Shown here piece by piece: positions 1-7,447 of a stretch of 35,999 nt of DNA. The notes beneath the pieces are model-generated. The model was not told the DNA's origin and searched no databases. It was given only the letters and a program-made list of their open reading frames with translations. This DNA is from an uncultured Eubacteriales bacterium (GTDB taxonomy: Bacteria; Bacillota; Clostridia; Christensenellales; Aristaeellaceae): positions 1-35,999 of the forward strand of contig CALVNG010000017.1 of assembly GCA_944349545.1 (NCBI GenBank), written 5' to 3'. The stretch's first letter is position 1. Every line of letters begins with the position of its first letter. The translations under genes and the position numbers were made by a program.

Positions 1-228
1 GTCAGCGGCGGCGGCCAGCCGCGCACGGACGCGGAGAACTTCCGCGAGCTGCGCTCCCGCGCCCTCTACGCCGAGGATGAGGGCAAGCCCCTTCGCAAGA
101 GCCACGAAAACCCGGACCTCCTGCGCCTCTACGAAACCTGGCTGGGCGAGGCGGGCGGCCATCTGGCGCACGAGCTGCTCCACACGCGCTACGTGCCCAG
201 GGGGCTGTACAACGAACGGGTGGAATGA
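1..228 (+). CDS. [FeFe] hydrogenase catalytic subunit, C-terminal end (partial)
   Basis: The window opens inside this gene; 75 codons remain before a TGA at 226-228. The peptide begins with SGGGQPRT, the end of the third H-cluster motif of [FeFe] hydrogenases. It continues with ALYAEDEGKPLRKSHENP and AHELLHTRYVPRGLYNE, the conserved tail of NADH/ferredoxin-linked clostridial HydA proteins. The enzyme would reduce protons, or oxidise H2, in the cytoplasm with electrons from ferredoxin or NADH. The accessory Fe-S domains and the rest of the H-cluster site lie outside the window, so the subgroup (monomeric or bifurcating HydABC) cannot be decided. A rho-independent terminator follows directly. 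Confidence 0.93.
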   Translation, partial: VSGGGQPRTDAENFRELRSRALYAEDEGKPLRKSHENPDLLRLYETWLGEAGGHLAHELLHTRYVPRGLYNERVE

Positions 229-251
229 CGGGGCGGAGAACGCCCCGCAGG

Positions 252-280
252 CAGGGGTCGCGCAATGCGGCCCCTGTTTT
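252..280 (+). terminator. Rho-independent terminator after the hydrogenase gene
   Basis: Arms 252-261 and 267-276 (CAGGGGTCGC with GCGGCCCCTG, one G-U pair) enclose a 5-nt loop, followed by TTTT at 277-280. A second small hairpin at 229-247 sits directly after the stop codon. Because this terminator covers 265-290, the next gene must start downstream of it, at 316. Confidence 0.75.
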
Positions 281-315
281 CCACGGCAATGAGGATTCGA
301 AACGGGGGACTGACC

Positions 316-843
316 ATGACCAACGAAAGCGCAAGACTCATTCTGCTTCAGATGCTGGACGGCATCGACCCCACCACCGGCGAGGTTCTGCCCGGGGACC
401 ATCTGCTCAACGACGCCGCGGTCATCCGCGCGCTGCATACGGCGGTGCTGGCGCTGACGGACATTTCCCATCCCGTGAGGGCGCCGGTCAACCGCAACGG
501 CCGCCTGAACGCCGGACGGCAGTGGACGGCGGCGGACCGGGACGCGCTGGCCGTTCTCAGCCGGTCGGGCGCTTCCATGAAAATGATGTGCGAAAAGCTG
601 CAGCGGCGGCGGCGCGGCGTGGAAAAGCAGCTTCTTGACATGGGACTGCCCATCCCCGCCCCCGAAAATGCCGGCAAGGCCTGGACGCAGGAGGAAGAGG
701 CGCGCCTGATAACGCTGTACCGCCTCAGGCGCCCGGTGGAGAAGATGGCCCGCGAATTGCGGCGGAGCGTACGGGCCGTCTGCCTTCGCATGGAGCGGCT
801 GGAGCTGTACGGCGATGAACCCGGCTATCCGCGGCGGCCCTGA
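316..843 (+). CDS. Hypothetical protein with two Trp-led (Myb/SANT-like) helical repeats
   Basis: A 175-residue protein I cannot assign to a named function. Residues about 5-45 hold a helical segment with GIDPTTGEVLPGDH. Two similar blocks follow: one from about residue 72 starting QWTAADRDALAVL and one from about residue 122 starting AWTQEEEARLITLY. Each is about 45 residues, starts with W-T then acidic residues, and ends in an Arg-rich helix, as in Myb/SANT-like or homeodomain-like helix-turn-helix units. Nucleic-acid binding is therefore a reasonable guess only. ATG 316 was chosen over in-frame ATGs at 265 and 286 because those lie in or beside the preceding terminator; GGGGGA at 304-309 could serve as ribosome binding site. 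A long hairpin closes the gene. Confidence 0.75.
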   Translation: MTNESARLILLQMLDGIDPTTGEVLPGDHLLNDAAVIRALHTAVLALTDISHPVRAPVNRNGRLNAGRQWTAADRDALAVLSRSGASMKMMCEKLQRRRRGVEKQLLDMGLPIPAPENAGKAWTQEEEARLITLYRLRRPVEKMARELRRSVRAVCLRMERLELYGDEPGYPRRP

Positions 844-871
844 CGGAAGGCGCGACAGACAGGGCGCAAGA

Positions 872-921
872 CAACCGGAATCCCCCCGCGGGCCGTCTGC
901 CCGGCGGGGGGATTCTGGTTG
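872..921 (+). terminator. Long stem-loop, probable terminator without a clear U-tract
   Basis: Arms 872-888 and 905-921 pair over 17 bp (one G-U). A second inner stem, 890-893 with 899-902, caps it. No T-run follows, so termination efficiency is uncertain. It separates the hypothetical gene from the promoter of the regulator/ABC operon. Confidence 0.55.
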
Positions 922-961
922 GATGCGCGCAACGAATCGTGACATTTTTTGTTCGGCCCGG

Positions 962-993
962 TTGGTGGCATTTCAGCCGGGATGGGCTATAAT
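962..993 (+). promoter_or_regulatory. Promoter of the XRE-AbrB/ABC operon
   Basis: A perfect TATAAT lies at 988-993, 23 nt upstream of ATG 1017. The -35 is poor: TTGGTG at 962-967 gives a 20-nt spacer, and TGGCAT-like bases nearer give 16. A weak -35 would suit a regulated promoter. Confidence 0.5.
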
Positions 994-1016
994 GAGCGGC
1001 GGGAGGTGAGAAAAAG

Positions 1017-1496
1017 ATGAAAATGCAGAAAAACAACATCGCGGGCAATTTGTCCGTGCTGCGGCGGCTCAACAAGCTTTCCCAGGAGGTGGTGGCCGAA
1101 CGCATCGGCGTTTCGCGCCAGGCCGTGGCCAAATGGGAGAGCGGCGAATCCGTGCCCGACATCGTCAACTGCGATGCGCTGGCCCAGCTGTACGACGTGG
1201 AGCTGAGCGACCTGATCCATCACGACCCGGAGCGCACAAAGACGCGAATCCCTCCGAAGGGCAAGCACATCTTCGGCGCGGTCCGGGTGGGCGAGCGGGG
1301 CCAGATCGTATTGCCCAAGGCCGCCAGGGACGTGTTTGGGATCGGGCCGGGCGATACGCTGGTGGTGCTGGGGGACGAGTCGCGGGAGCATCCGGGCATC
1401 GCGCTGATGAAGGAATCGTTTTTTCTGGAAATCACGAGGATGGTCAAAACCGCCCTGCAAACCGTACAGCCGCCGGAAGGGAAGGAGGGGGAATGA
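1017..1496 (+). CDS. XRE-family regulator with C-terminal AbrB/SpoVT domain
   Basis: A 159-residue DNA-binding protein. Residues about 8-62 form a Cro/C1 helix-turn-helix (RLNKLSQEVVAERIGVSRQA, then WESGESVPD). Residues about 80-125 form a swapped-hairpin AbrB domain (VRVGERGQIVLPKAARDVFG, GPGDTLVVLGDE). The combination is common in Clostridia in front of small ABC-2 transporters, where the regulator is thought to control its own operon. The ribosome binding site GGGAGGTGAG at 1001-1010 fixes the start. The stop overlaps the start of the ABC ATPase (ATGA), so the genes are translationally coupled. The ligand or signal is unknown. Confidence 0.9.
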   Translation: MKMQKNNIAGNLSVLRRLNKLSQEVVAERIGVSRQAVAKWESGESVPDIVNCDALAQLYDVELSDLIHHDPERTKTRIPPKGKHIFGAVRVGERGQIVLPKAARDVFGIGPGDTLVVLGDESREHPGIALMKESFFLEITRMVKTALQTVQPPEGKEGE

Positions 1497-2257
1497 TGGA
1501 GCCTCTGCTAAGGATCGAGGATGTCAGCAAGCGCTATCCCGGCTTTTTTCTTGACAGGGTCAGCTTTTCCCTTGCGCCCGGACGCGTGATGGGGCTGATC
1601 GGCAAAAACGGGGCCGGAAAAAGCACGACCCTGAAGGCGACGCTCAACATGATCTCTCCGGAGAGCGGGCGCGTGACGATGTTTGGCCGGGACTTTTTCC
1701 GGCACGAAAAGGAATGCAGGCAGCGCGTGGGCGTCGTCTTTGGCGGGACGGACTTTTATCCGCTCAAGAGGCTCGGCGCGATCACGGCGGTCACCCGCAG
1801 GTTCTACGCGCAGTGGGACGAGGAGCAGTACCGGGCGTACCTCCGGCGCTTTTCGCTGGAGGAAGGCAGAAAATTCAAGGAGCTTTCAAACGGCATGAAG
1901 GTCAAGTACCTGCTCGCGCTGGCCCTGTCCCACCATGCCGAACTGCTCATCCTCGACGAGCCGACCTCCGGCCTGGACCCCGTGTCGCGGGAGGAACTGC
2001 TGCATCTTTTCAGACGCATTGTCAGGCGGGAAAACTGCGCCATTCTCTTTTCCACCCATATCACCTCCGACCTGGACCGGTGCGCCGACGACATCACCTA
2101 CATCCGGGACGGCCGGGTTTTGCAAAGCGCGGACAGGGAGAGCTTCCTTCGCTCCTTCGACCATCTCAAAACGCCGGGGGACACAGGGCCGCTCACCCTT
2201 GAAGAAATCATGCTGCGCACGGAAAGGAGCGAGTGGGATGATGACGCTGCTCTATAA
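1493..2257 (+). CDS. ABC transporter ATP-binding protein
   Basis: A 254-residue ATPase. Walker A is GKNGAGKST near residue 39. The signature is LSNGMK, a degenerate form typical of YtrB/EcsA-like ABC-2 exporters. Walker B plus D-loop is LLILDEPTSGLDP, and the switch His lies in FSTHI. It would power the permease encoded next. Two adjacent ATGs (1493 and 1496) are possible starts; GAAGGAGGGGG precedes both. The start overlaps the regulator stop and the end overlaps the permease start by 20 nt. The substrate is not visible; a lipid, peptide or stress-related export role is usual for the group. Confidence 0.92.
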   Translation: MMEPLLRIEDVSKRYPGFFLDRVSFSLAPGRVMGLIGKNGAGKSTTLKATLNMISPESGRVTMFGRDFFRHEKECRQRVGVVFGGTDFYPLKRLGAITAVTRRFYAQWDEEQYRAYLRRFSLEEGRKFKELSNGMKVKYLLALALSHHAELLILDEPTSGLDPVSREELLHLFRRIVRRENCAILFSTHITSDLDRCADDITYIRDGRVLQSADRESFLRSFDHLKTPGDTGPLTLEEIMLRTERSEWDDDAAL

Positions 2258-2873
2258 GGAAATCAGGCTTTGCGCCCATCCGGCCTCGGTGGTGTTCGCG
2301 TTTCTGGGCTGTCTGGTGCTGGTGCCGGCGTATCCGTACAGTGTGATTTTTCTCTTCGGCTGTCTCGCGCCCTACATCACCTTCGTCAACGCGCGGGAAA
2401 CCAACGATCCCTGGTTCACGGCCACGCTGCCCGTGACCAAGCGGGAGAGCGTCCGGGCCAAATGCCTGCTGACCGTCTCGCTCCAGCTGTTTCAGCTGCT
2501 GTTTTCCCTGCCCTTCGCGCTGCTGCGCGGGGCGCTGGGCATCCCCGACAACCCCGTGGGCATCGACGCCGCGCCCGCCTGGTACGGCTTCGGGCTGATG
2601 ATCTACGCCGTATTTGACCTTGTGTTCCTGTCCTCGTTCTACAAAAGCGGCTACAGGGCGGGGAGGGCGTTTGTCATGGCGTCGGTTCCCCTGCTGCTGG
2701 GGATGGCCGCCGTGGAAAGCGCGGCGCACATCCCGGCGCTTGCCTGGCTGGACGGCGGCGAACACTGGCGAAAGCAGCTGCCGGTGCTGCTGGCCGGCGC
2801 GGTGTGCTACGCGGCGCTGCTGCCGCCGGCCTGCCGCATCGCCGAACGGCGCTATGAAAAAGTCGATCTCTAG
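2238..2873 (+). CDS. ABC-2 type transporter permease
   Basis: A 211-residue membrane protein with about five or six hydrophobic segments: near residues 15-45, 75-95, 118-140, 146-165 and 180-200. It begins MMTLLYKEIR, the usual cytoplasmic start of ABC-2 permeases (LLxKE). NARETNDPWFTATLPVTKRE between segments matches the conserved loop (LPVxRxxxV) of this family. Two ATGs at 2238 and 2241 follow GGAAAGGAG. It partners the upstream ATPase. The product is short for an exporter, so it probably works as a dimer. The operon ends in a strong terminator 10 nt downstream. Confidence 0.85.
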   Translation: MMTLLYKEIRLCAHPASVVFAFLGCLVLVPAYPYSVIFLFGCLAPYITFVNARETNDPWFTATLPVTKRESVRAKCLLTVSLQLFQLLFSLPFALLRGALGIPDNPVGIDAAPAWYGFGLMIYAVFDLVFLSSFYKSGYRAGRAFVMASVPLLLGMAAVESAAHIPALAWLDGGEHWRKQLPVLLAGAVCYAALLPPACRIAERRYEKVDL

Positions 2874-2882
2874 GAGGGATTC

Positions 2883-2928
2883 AAACATCCGGGCCGGACG
2901 CAAAATCGCGCGTCCGGCCCGGATGTTT
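2883..2928 (+). terminator. Rho-independent terminator, 19-bp stem
   Basis: Arms 2883-2901 and 2910-2928 are perfectly complementary (AAACATCCGGGCC... with ...GGCCCGGATGTTT), with an 8-nt loop. The A/T ends allow bidirectional use, though only TTT follows. The stretch 2929-3089 holds nothing else I can support. Confidence 0.85.
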
Positions 2929-3089
2929 CGGTTAAATGCCTTTGGCCTCCGAGGCGCGGCCGGCCGGGGAAGGGCGCATGCGCAAGCCCCCTCACGTCCG
3001 AATCCGCACGCACATGGCGTTGACGCCGCGGCTGCTCCACGCACAGCAGGGCACGGCGCGCCGGCCTGACCTTTCCATCCCGCCGGCGC

Positions 3090-3118
3090 TTGCCGTAACG
3101 CCAAAGAAATGGTATACT
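3090..3118 (+). promoter_or_regulatory. Promoter and possible auto-operator of the GntR regulator
   Basis: TTGCCG (3090-3095), a 17-nt spacer and TATACT (3113-3118) make a good sigma-A promoter. The -10 lies inside AAATGGTATACT (3107-3118), whose core GTATAC is palindromic. The same 12-mer recurs at 4310-4321 upstream of the TAXI transporter gene. That suggests a GntR operator in which bound protein would cover the -10 and autoregulate. Confidence 0.75.
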
Positions 3119-3171
3119 CTCCCTGCCCGCTCATTGCTGCGGGAGCACAGCACAGGAAACGGAGACGCAGT

Positions 3172-3879
3172 ATGCAGCAGGAAAACGGAACCGCCATGAG
3201 CGAACAGGTCTACGAGCATTTGAAAAATCTGATTCTCACCCAGCAGATCAAGCCGGGGGAGCGCATCCCCGAAGCCAAGATCGCCGCGCAGTTCGGCTTC
3301 AGCCGCACGCCCATCCGCGAGGCCATCAAGCGCCTCGTGGGGGACGGCATCGTGACCCTCTACCCCAACCGCTATGCGGAGGTGACGGTCTTTCCCAAGG
3401 AGTGGCTGCAGGAGGTGGGCATCGTTCGCCTGGCGCTGGACACGGTCGCCGCCCATCTGGCCATTCTGTATGGAAGCAACTATGATTATTCCGTCATGGA
3501 GTCCTACAACGAGCGCTGCCTCGCCGCCACCCGCGCGGGAGACCGGGCGCTGCGCATCCGCATGAACTGCTCCTTTCACCTCGAGCTCAGCCGCATCGGC
3601 AAAAACGCCGAGCTTTACGAGATGCAAAAGCGCCTTTACCTCAAGCTGGAGTTCGTGCAGGCCTGCCACTACGGCAACGTTCAGCCCCAGGAGGAGCAGT
3701 ACCGCCAGCACGCCGAGATGATCCGCGCCCTCTACGACCGCGACGAGAAGCGCCTCATCGCCCTGCTGGCCACGCATGAGCATACGTTCCACAACATGGA
3801 GCGGGAGCCCGCCGTCGTCAACGACATCCATCAGCTCTTTGCCCCCGTGCCGCACGGCCCGTCGGGGACGCAGCGATGA
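3172..3879 (+). CDS. GntR-family transcriptional regulator, FCD type
   Basis: A 235-residue regulator. Residues about 8-75 form the GntR winged helix (MSEQVYEHLKNLILTQQIKPGERIPE, FGFSRTPIREAIKRLVGDG). Residues about 85-220 form an all-helical FCD ligand domain with the expected metal/ligand histidines (NCSFHLELS, QHAEMIRAL, ATHEHTFHN). Such proteins usually sense an organic acid and repress its transport and catabolic genes. ATG 3172 is preceded by AACGGAGA and lies about 54 nt after the -10. It stands upstream of the TAXI-TRAP/Tm-1/DASS operon, separated by a dispersed repeat, and is the likely regulator of that operon. Confidence 0.92.
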   Translation: MQQENGTAMSEQVYEHLKNLILTQQIKPGERIPEAKIAAQFGFSRTPIREAIKRLVGDGIVTLYPNRYAEVTVFPKEWLQEVGIVRLALDTVAAHLAILYGSNYDYSVMESYNERCLAATRAGDRALRIRMNCSFHLELSRIGKNAELYEMQKRLYLKLEFVQACHYGNVQPQEEQYRQHAEMIRALYDRDEKRLIALLATHEHTFHNMEREPAVVNDIHQLFAPVPHGPSGTQR

Positions 3880-3904
3880 GCGGAGGCCCTCGGTCCAACG
3901 CAAC

Positions 3905-4251
3905 CGGCGGCGCGCCATGCGCGCCGCTCAGCTTGTCGAAAAAGTCCGGCTGCGCCGGCCTTTTCCGCCAGATACTTAAGAAATGTTTGCGCCCAGGGGC
4001 GCAAACTCCCCGCCCGCCTGGCGCCGGAGGGAAGCGTCAGCCCAGTGGGCTGTTGCCACCGAAGGTGGGAAAGCTTCCCGAAGGTGGGGAGCGAAACGAG
4101 CGGTGGGCGCGGCCAGCGCCCACCGCGACGATTGAGCGACCGGGGAAAGCCGGGCGATACGAATGCACTTTGGAGGGCCTGCGGGCCCTCCAAGCCTCCC
4201 GAAAGGGTTTGTCAGCAGTCTGCGGCGGCGCGCCATGCGCGCCGCTTTTTT
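3905..4251 (+). repeat. Dispersed hairpin-rich element flanked by copies of a terminator stem (element 1)
   Basis: A 24-nt sequence containing the palindrome GCGGCGCGC-CAT-GCGCGCCGC occurs at 3905-3928 and again, in direct orientation, at 4223-4246. Only the right copy is followed by a T-run. The 294 nt between start TCAGCTTGTCGAAAAA and end TTTGTCAGCAGTCTG, which are partly inverted copies of each other. Inside are several perfect hairpins: 3985-4006 (9 bp), 4101-4125 (10 bp) and 4172-4191 (8 bp). No credible gene is present; apparent reading frames here are repeat translations. Element 2 at 10865-11094 has the same architecture. Confidence 0.7.
4225..4251 (+). terminator. Rho-independent terminator (right copy of element 1 flank)
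   Basis: A perfect 9-bp GC stem (4225-4233 with 4237-4245) with a CAT loop, followed by T6 at 4246-4251. It would end transcripts from the GntR gene. Confidence 0.85.
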
Positions 4252-4316
4252 GCTGCGCGAAAACCGCCCTTGCGCCGCTCCCTGCCTCTGTCCGGTTTTT
4301 TCTTTGCGAAAATGGT

Positions 4317-4338
4317 ATACTATTTTAATAAATAGTAT
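4317..4338 (+). promoter_or_regulatory. Perfect inverted repeat, candidate operator upstream of the TAXI gene
   Basis: ATACTATTT (4317-4325) and AAATAGTAT (4330-4338) are perfect inverted copies around TAAT. The repeat abuts the -35 (4338-4343) and overlaps the AAATGGTATACT word shared with the GntR promoter. Its place and symmetry suit a repressor or activator site. Confidence 0.6.
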
Positions 4339-4366
4339 TGACAAGTCAAATAAGGTATGGTAGTCT
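4338..4366 (+). promoter_or_regulatory. Promoter of the TAXI-TRAP operon
   Basis: A consensus -35 TTGACA (4338-4343), a 17-nt spacer and TAGTCT (4361-4366) preceded by TGG (extended -10). The start codon is at 4420, giving a leader of about 45 nt. Confidence 0.7.
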
Positions 4367-4419
4367 ATAACCACGGCAAAACGTTCCAAATACGACATGG
4401 ATTGAATGGAGGATTTCGC

Positions 4420-5406
4420 ATGAAAAAATGGATCGCTCTGTCTCTGTCCCTGGTTCTGGCTTTCAGCGCCATGAGCGGCGCCCTGGCCAGCGGCATTCTC
4501 AGCTTCGGCACCGGCTCCGTCGGCGGCACCGATAACGTGGTGCTGGAGGCGCTTTCCTCCGTGGTCAACAGCAAGACCGATCTGCGCACCTCGACCGTGA
4601 CCACCTCCGGCGGCGCCGAGATCATCTACCTCATCGAGTCCGGCGACGTGCAGGGCGGCTATTCCGGCACCATCGACCTGGTCAACGCCATGAACGGCGA
4701 AGCTCCCTTCGAGGCGCCCATCGCCGTGGAAAACATGCTGCAGGGCTTCGGCTTCGTGACCTGGGCGCTGCCCATCGTGGTGCTGGAGAACTCCGACATC
4801 CAGACCTACGAGGACCTGGAAGGCAAGCATGTGGGCTTCCCGCCGGCCGCTTCCAGCTCCACCGCCGCGGTCAACCTCGTCTTTGAGGCCTACGGCCTGA
4901 TGGATAAGTGCACCATCGACTACTTCACCTGGTCCGAAGGCTACACCGCGCTCAAGGACGGCCGCGTGGACGCCTATGTAGGCTCCTACGCCAACGGCGC
5001 GCCCATCTCCGGCATCGTGGAAATCGAAGCCACCAACCCCATCCGCGTTTTGAACATGTCCCCCGAAGTGGGCGAGCAGGTCAAGACCATGAACGCGGGC
5101 GTGGGCACCGCGGTCATGACCAGCGCCGAGTGCGCCACCATCCCCGAGGGCGAAAGCTACCTGGCCGCCGCCAACTCCGGCGTGGTCATCTTCAGCGCCA
5201 ACGTCAGCGAGGACGACGCCTACCTCTACACCAAGACCGCCCTGGAAAGCCTGGAGGACCTCAAGGCCATCTCCACCTACTTTGACAAGTTCGAAGAGGT
5301 CGCCATGTCCGTGTGCGTGGAAACCATCCCCTTCCATCCCGGCGCGGCGAAGGCCCTGAAGGAAGCCGGCCTGTGGGAGGACCGCTTCACCGTCTACGGC
5401 GAGTAA
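4420..5406 (+). CDS. TAXI-family TRAP transporter substrate-binding protein
   Basis: A 328-residue exported protein. The signal peptide is MKKWIALSLSLVLAFSAMSG with cleavage likely after ALA (residue about 23). The mature part starts with SFGTGSVGGTDN, the FGTGxxGGTY-like motif of TAXI (TRAP-associated extracytoplasmic immunogenic) proteins. Further family landmarks are SGDVQGGYSGTIDLVNAMNG, LPIVVLENSDIQTYEDLEGK, GRVDAYVGS and the C-terminal FHPGAAKALKEAG. It would bind an organic acid or amino acid outside the membrane and hand it to the fused permease. ATG 4420 follows TGGAGGA with 7-8 nt spacing. There is no lipobox, which is unusual for a Gram-positive binding protein; how it stays at the cell surface is not visible. 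Confidence 0.93.
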   Translation: MKKWIALSLSLVLAFSAMSGALASGILSFGTGSVGGTDNVVLEALSSVVNSKTDLRTSTVTTSGGAEIIYLIESGDVQGGYSGTIDLVNAMNGEAPFEAPIAVENMLQGFGFVTWALPIVVLENSDIQTYEDLEGKHVGFPPAASSSTAAVNLVFEAYGLMDKCTIDYFTWSEGYTALKDGRVDAYVGSYANGAPISGIVEIEATNPIRVLNMSPEVGEQVKTMNAGVGTAVMTSAECATIPEGESYLAAANSGVVIFSANVSEDDAYLYTKTALESLEDLKAISTYFDKFEEVAMSVCVETIPFHPGAAKALKEAGLWEDRFTVYGE

Positions 5407-5447
5407 TCCGATTTCAAACCCTGCGGGACGTTCAGCGCCCGTTCAAC

Positions 5448-5478
5448 GGGGCGTCTCCGCACACCGGTGAGGCGCCCC
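5448..5478 (+). other. Intercistronic hairpin between binding protein and permease
   Basis: GGGGCGTCTC (5448-5457) pairs with GAGGCGCCCC (5469-5478) over 10 bp with one G-U, followed by TCATCTTTT. It may act as a partial terminator or as a 3' stabiliser that keeps the binding-protein mRNA more abundant than the permease mRNA. Confidence 0.6.
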
Positions 5479-5507
5479 TCATCTTTTGAAAGGTGGGTCG
5501 ATCTGGC

Positions 5508-7445
5508 ATGTCCGAAACCAACGCGATCCAGGACAGAAGCAAGCTGGAAATCTTCGTGGACCGGGCTACCACGGTTGTGGCAATCGTGATGAGCCTGTAC
5601 CATCTGCTGGCCGCCAACTATACCATCTTCGCGGCAGAGCAGCATATCAACCTGCACATCGCATTTTCTCTGGTCATCATCTTCCTGCAGGCCATCAAGC
5701 TCAAGGATACCCGCTCCAAGGTCCGCAGCGTGTTCATGATCGTGTTCCTGCTGGCCAGCATCGTAACCGCGGCTTACATCCATGTCAATTCCACGCGATT
5801 TCAGATGAGCATCGGCCGTCAGCCGTTTGACAAGGTGTTCTCCGGTGCGGTGTTCCTGGTGGTCATCCTCATCGCCACCAAGCGCACCTGGGGCTGGATC
5901 ATCCCCATCATCGCCATGGTCGCGCTGCTCTACGGCTACTTCGGGCCCTACATGCCGGGCGTGTTCTTCCACTCCGGCCTGAGCCTGTCCCGCCTCATCA
6001 CCTACGTCACCACCAACTTCACCGGCGTCTACGGCATGCTGGCCTCCGTGTCGGCCAACACCATCGTGCTCTTCACCATCTTCGGCGGCCTGATGGAGTC
6101 CTTCGGCGCCATCAGCTCCATCATGAACGTGGCCATGGCCGCCAGCACCAAGATCCGCTCCGGCGGCGCGCAGGTGGCCGTGCTCTCCAGCGGCCTGATC
6201 GGCTCCATCACCGGCAGCGTGGCGGCCAACATCACCCTCACAGGCGCCGTGTCCATCCCGCTGATGAAGAAGCGCGGCTATCCGCCTGAGTTCGCCGCGG
6301 CCTGCGAGGCGTCCGCCTCCACCGGCGGCGCCATTTTGCCCCCGGTCATGAACGCCGCCGCGTTCATCATCGCTTCCTGGACGGGCATTCCCTACATCTA
6401 CCTCGTGGCCGTGGGCGTGGCGCCCGCGCTGCTGTACTACCTGGGCATCGCCATCAGCGTGTACATCAAGGCCCTCAAGCTGGGCGATGAAAAGGTCAAG
6501 AGCGACATGATTCCCCAGTTCCACAAGGCCTTCGGCAAGCTGATGCTCTTCGTGGTGCCGGTCATCGTGCTGGTCGTGCTCATGATCATGAGCTTCTCGC
6601 CCCAGAAGGCGCTGTTCATCGCCATCCTCACGCTCCTGGGCATGGGCCTGGTGATGCAGCTGTTCGATAAGGAAAGCACCCTGCGCAAGGCGCCCGTCAT
6701 CTTCCTCAAAAAGACCCTCGAGGGCTTCGCCTCCGGCGGCAAGACCGTGGCCGGCATCGCCGTGTGCATGGCGACCATGGGCTGCGTGGTCGAGATCCTC
6801 ACCGCGACCGGCCTGCCCTCCAAGATCTCCCAGTTCGCGCTGTCCCTGGCGGGCGATAACCTGTTCATCCTGGCTTTGCTGGTGGCCATCGTCTGCCTGA
6901 TCTTCGGCATGGGCATGCCCAGCGGCTCGGCCTACATCCTGGCGGCCCTGCTGGGCGCTCCGGCGCTCACCACCTTCGGCGTGCCGCTGATCGTGGCCCA
7001 CTTCTTCGTGTTCTACTATGCCGAGCTCAGCGCCATCACGCCGCCGGTCGCCATCGGCTGCCTGGTCGCATCGGGCCTGGCGGGGGCCAAGTTCATGAAG
7101 ACATGCCTGGTTTCCATGCGCCTGGCCATCGGCGGCTTCGTGCTCCCGTTCCTGTTCCTCTACCGTCCCGCGCTGCTCCTGCAGGGGCCGTGGTATGAAA
7201 CCATCTGGGCCATTCTGATGGTGGCGGTGTTCATGTTCGCGTTCATCATCGCGGTGGAGGGCTTCTTCCTGAGGAAGATGAAGTGGCAGGAGCGCGTGCT
7301 GGCGGCCCTGAGCGCCTTGTGCTTCCTCTGGCCCGTGTACGTCGCGGACATCATCGGCATCGTGCTCTTTGTCGCTCTGCTGGTATGGCATATCGCCGGT
7401 TACCGCAAGAACAGGCCGGATCAGCCGGTGATGCAGGAGGCGTAA
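5508..7445 (+). CDS. TRAP transporter fused permease (TAXI type, DctQ-DctM fusion)
   Basis: A 645-residue multi-pass membrane protein. The N-terminal part (about 1-130) has four hydrophobic segments and corresponds to the small DctQ subunit. The remainder has the many helices of the large DctM subunit, including MLASVSANTIVLFTIFGGLM, SASTGGAILPPVMNAAAFI, GMGMPSGSAYILAALLGAP and AELSAITPPVAIG, motifs typical of the 4TM/12TM fused permeases paired with TAXI proteins. Uptake would be driven by an Na+ or proton gradient. GAAAGGTGGG precedes ATG 5508. The next gene begins only 2 nt after the stop, so the transporter and the two cytoplasmic proteins are made together. Confidence 0.94.
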   Translation: MSETNAIQDRSKLEIFVDRATTVVAIVMSLYHLLAANYTIFAAEQHINLHIAFSLVIIFLQAIKLKDTRSKVRSVFMIVFLLASIVTAAYIHVNSTRFQMSIGRQPFDKVFSGAVFLVVILIATKRTWGWIIPIIAMVALLYGYFGPYMPGVFFHSGLSLSRLITYVTTNFTGVYGMLASVSANTIVLFTIFGGLMESFGAISSIMNVAMAASTKIRSGGAQVAVLSSGLIGSITGSVAANITLTGAVSIPLMKKRGYPPEFAAACEASASTGGAILPPVMNAAAFIIASWTGIPYIYLVAVGVAPALLYYLGIAISVYIKALKLGDEKVKSDMIPQFHKAFGKLMLFVVPVIVLVVLMIMSFSPQKALFIAILTLLGMGLVMQLFDKESTLRKAPVIFLKKTLEGFASGGKTVAGIAVCMATMGCVVEILTATGLPSKISQFALSLAGDNLFILALLVAIVCLIFGMGMPSGSAYILAALLGAPALTTFGVPLIVAHFFVFYYAELSAITPPVAIGCLVASGLAGAKFMKTCLVSMRLAIGGFVLPFLFLYRPALLLQGPWYETIWAILMVAVFMFAFIIAVEGFFLRKMKWQERVLAALSALCFLWPVYVADIIGIVLFVALLVWHIAGYRKNRPDQPVMQEA

Positions 7446-7447
7446 CC

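Noticed and set aside
3831-4193. Open frames in the GntR-TAXI gap, both strands
   Set aside because: They translate the hairpin-rich dispersed element, with inverted-repeat-derived peptide strings and no credible start.
4316-4321. TATACT as a second -10 for the TAXI operon
   Set aside because: No acceptable -35 lies 16-18 nt upstream. The word is better explained as part of the operator shared with the GntR promoter.
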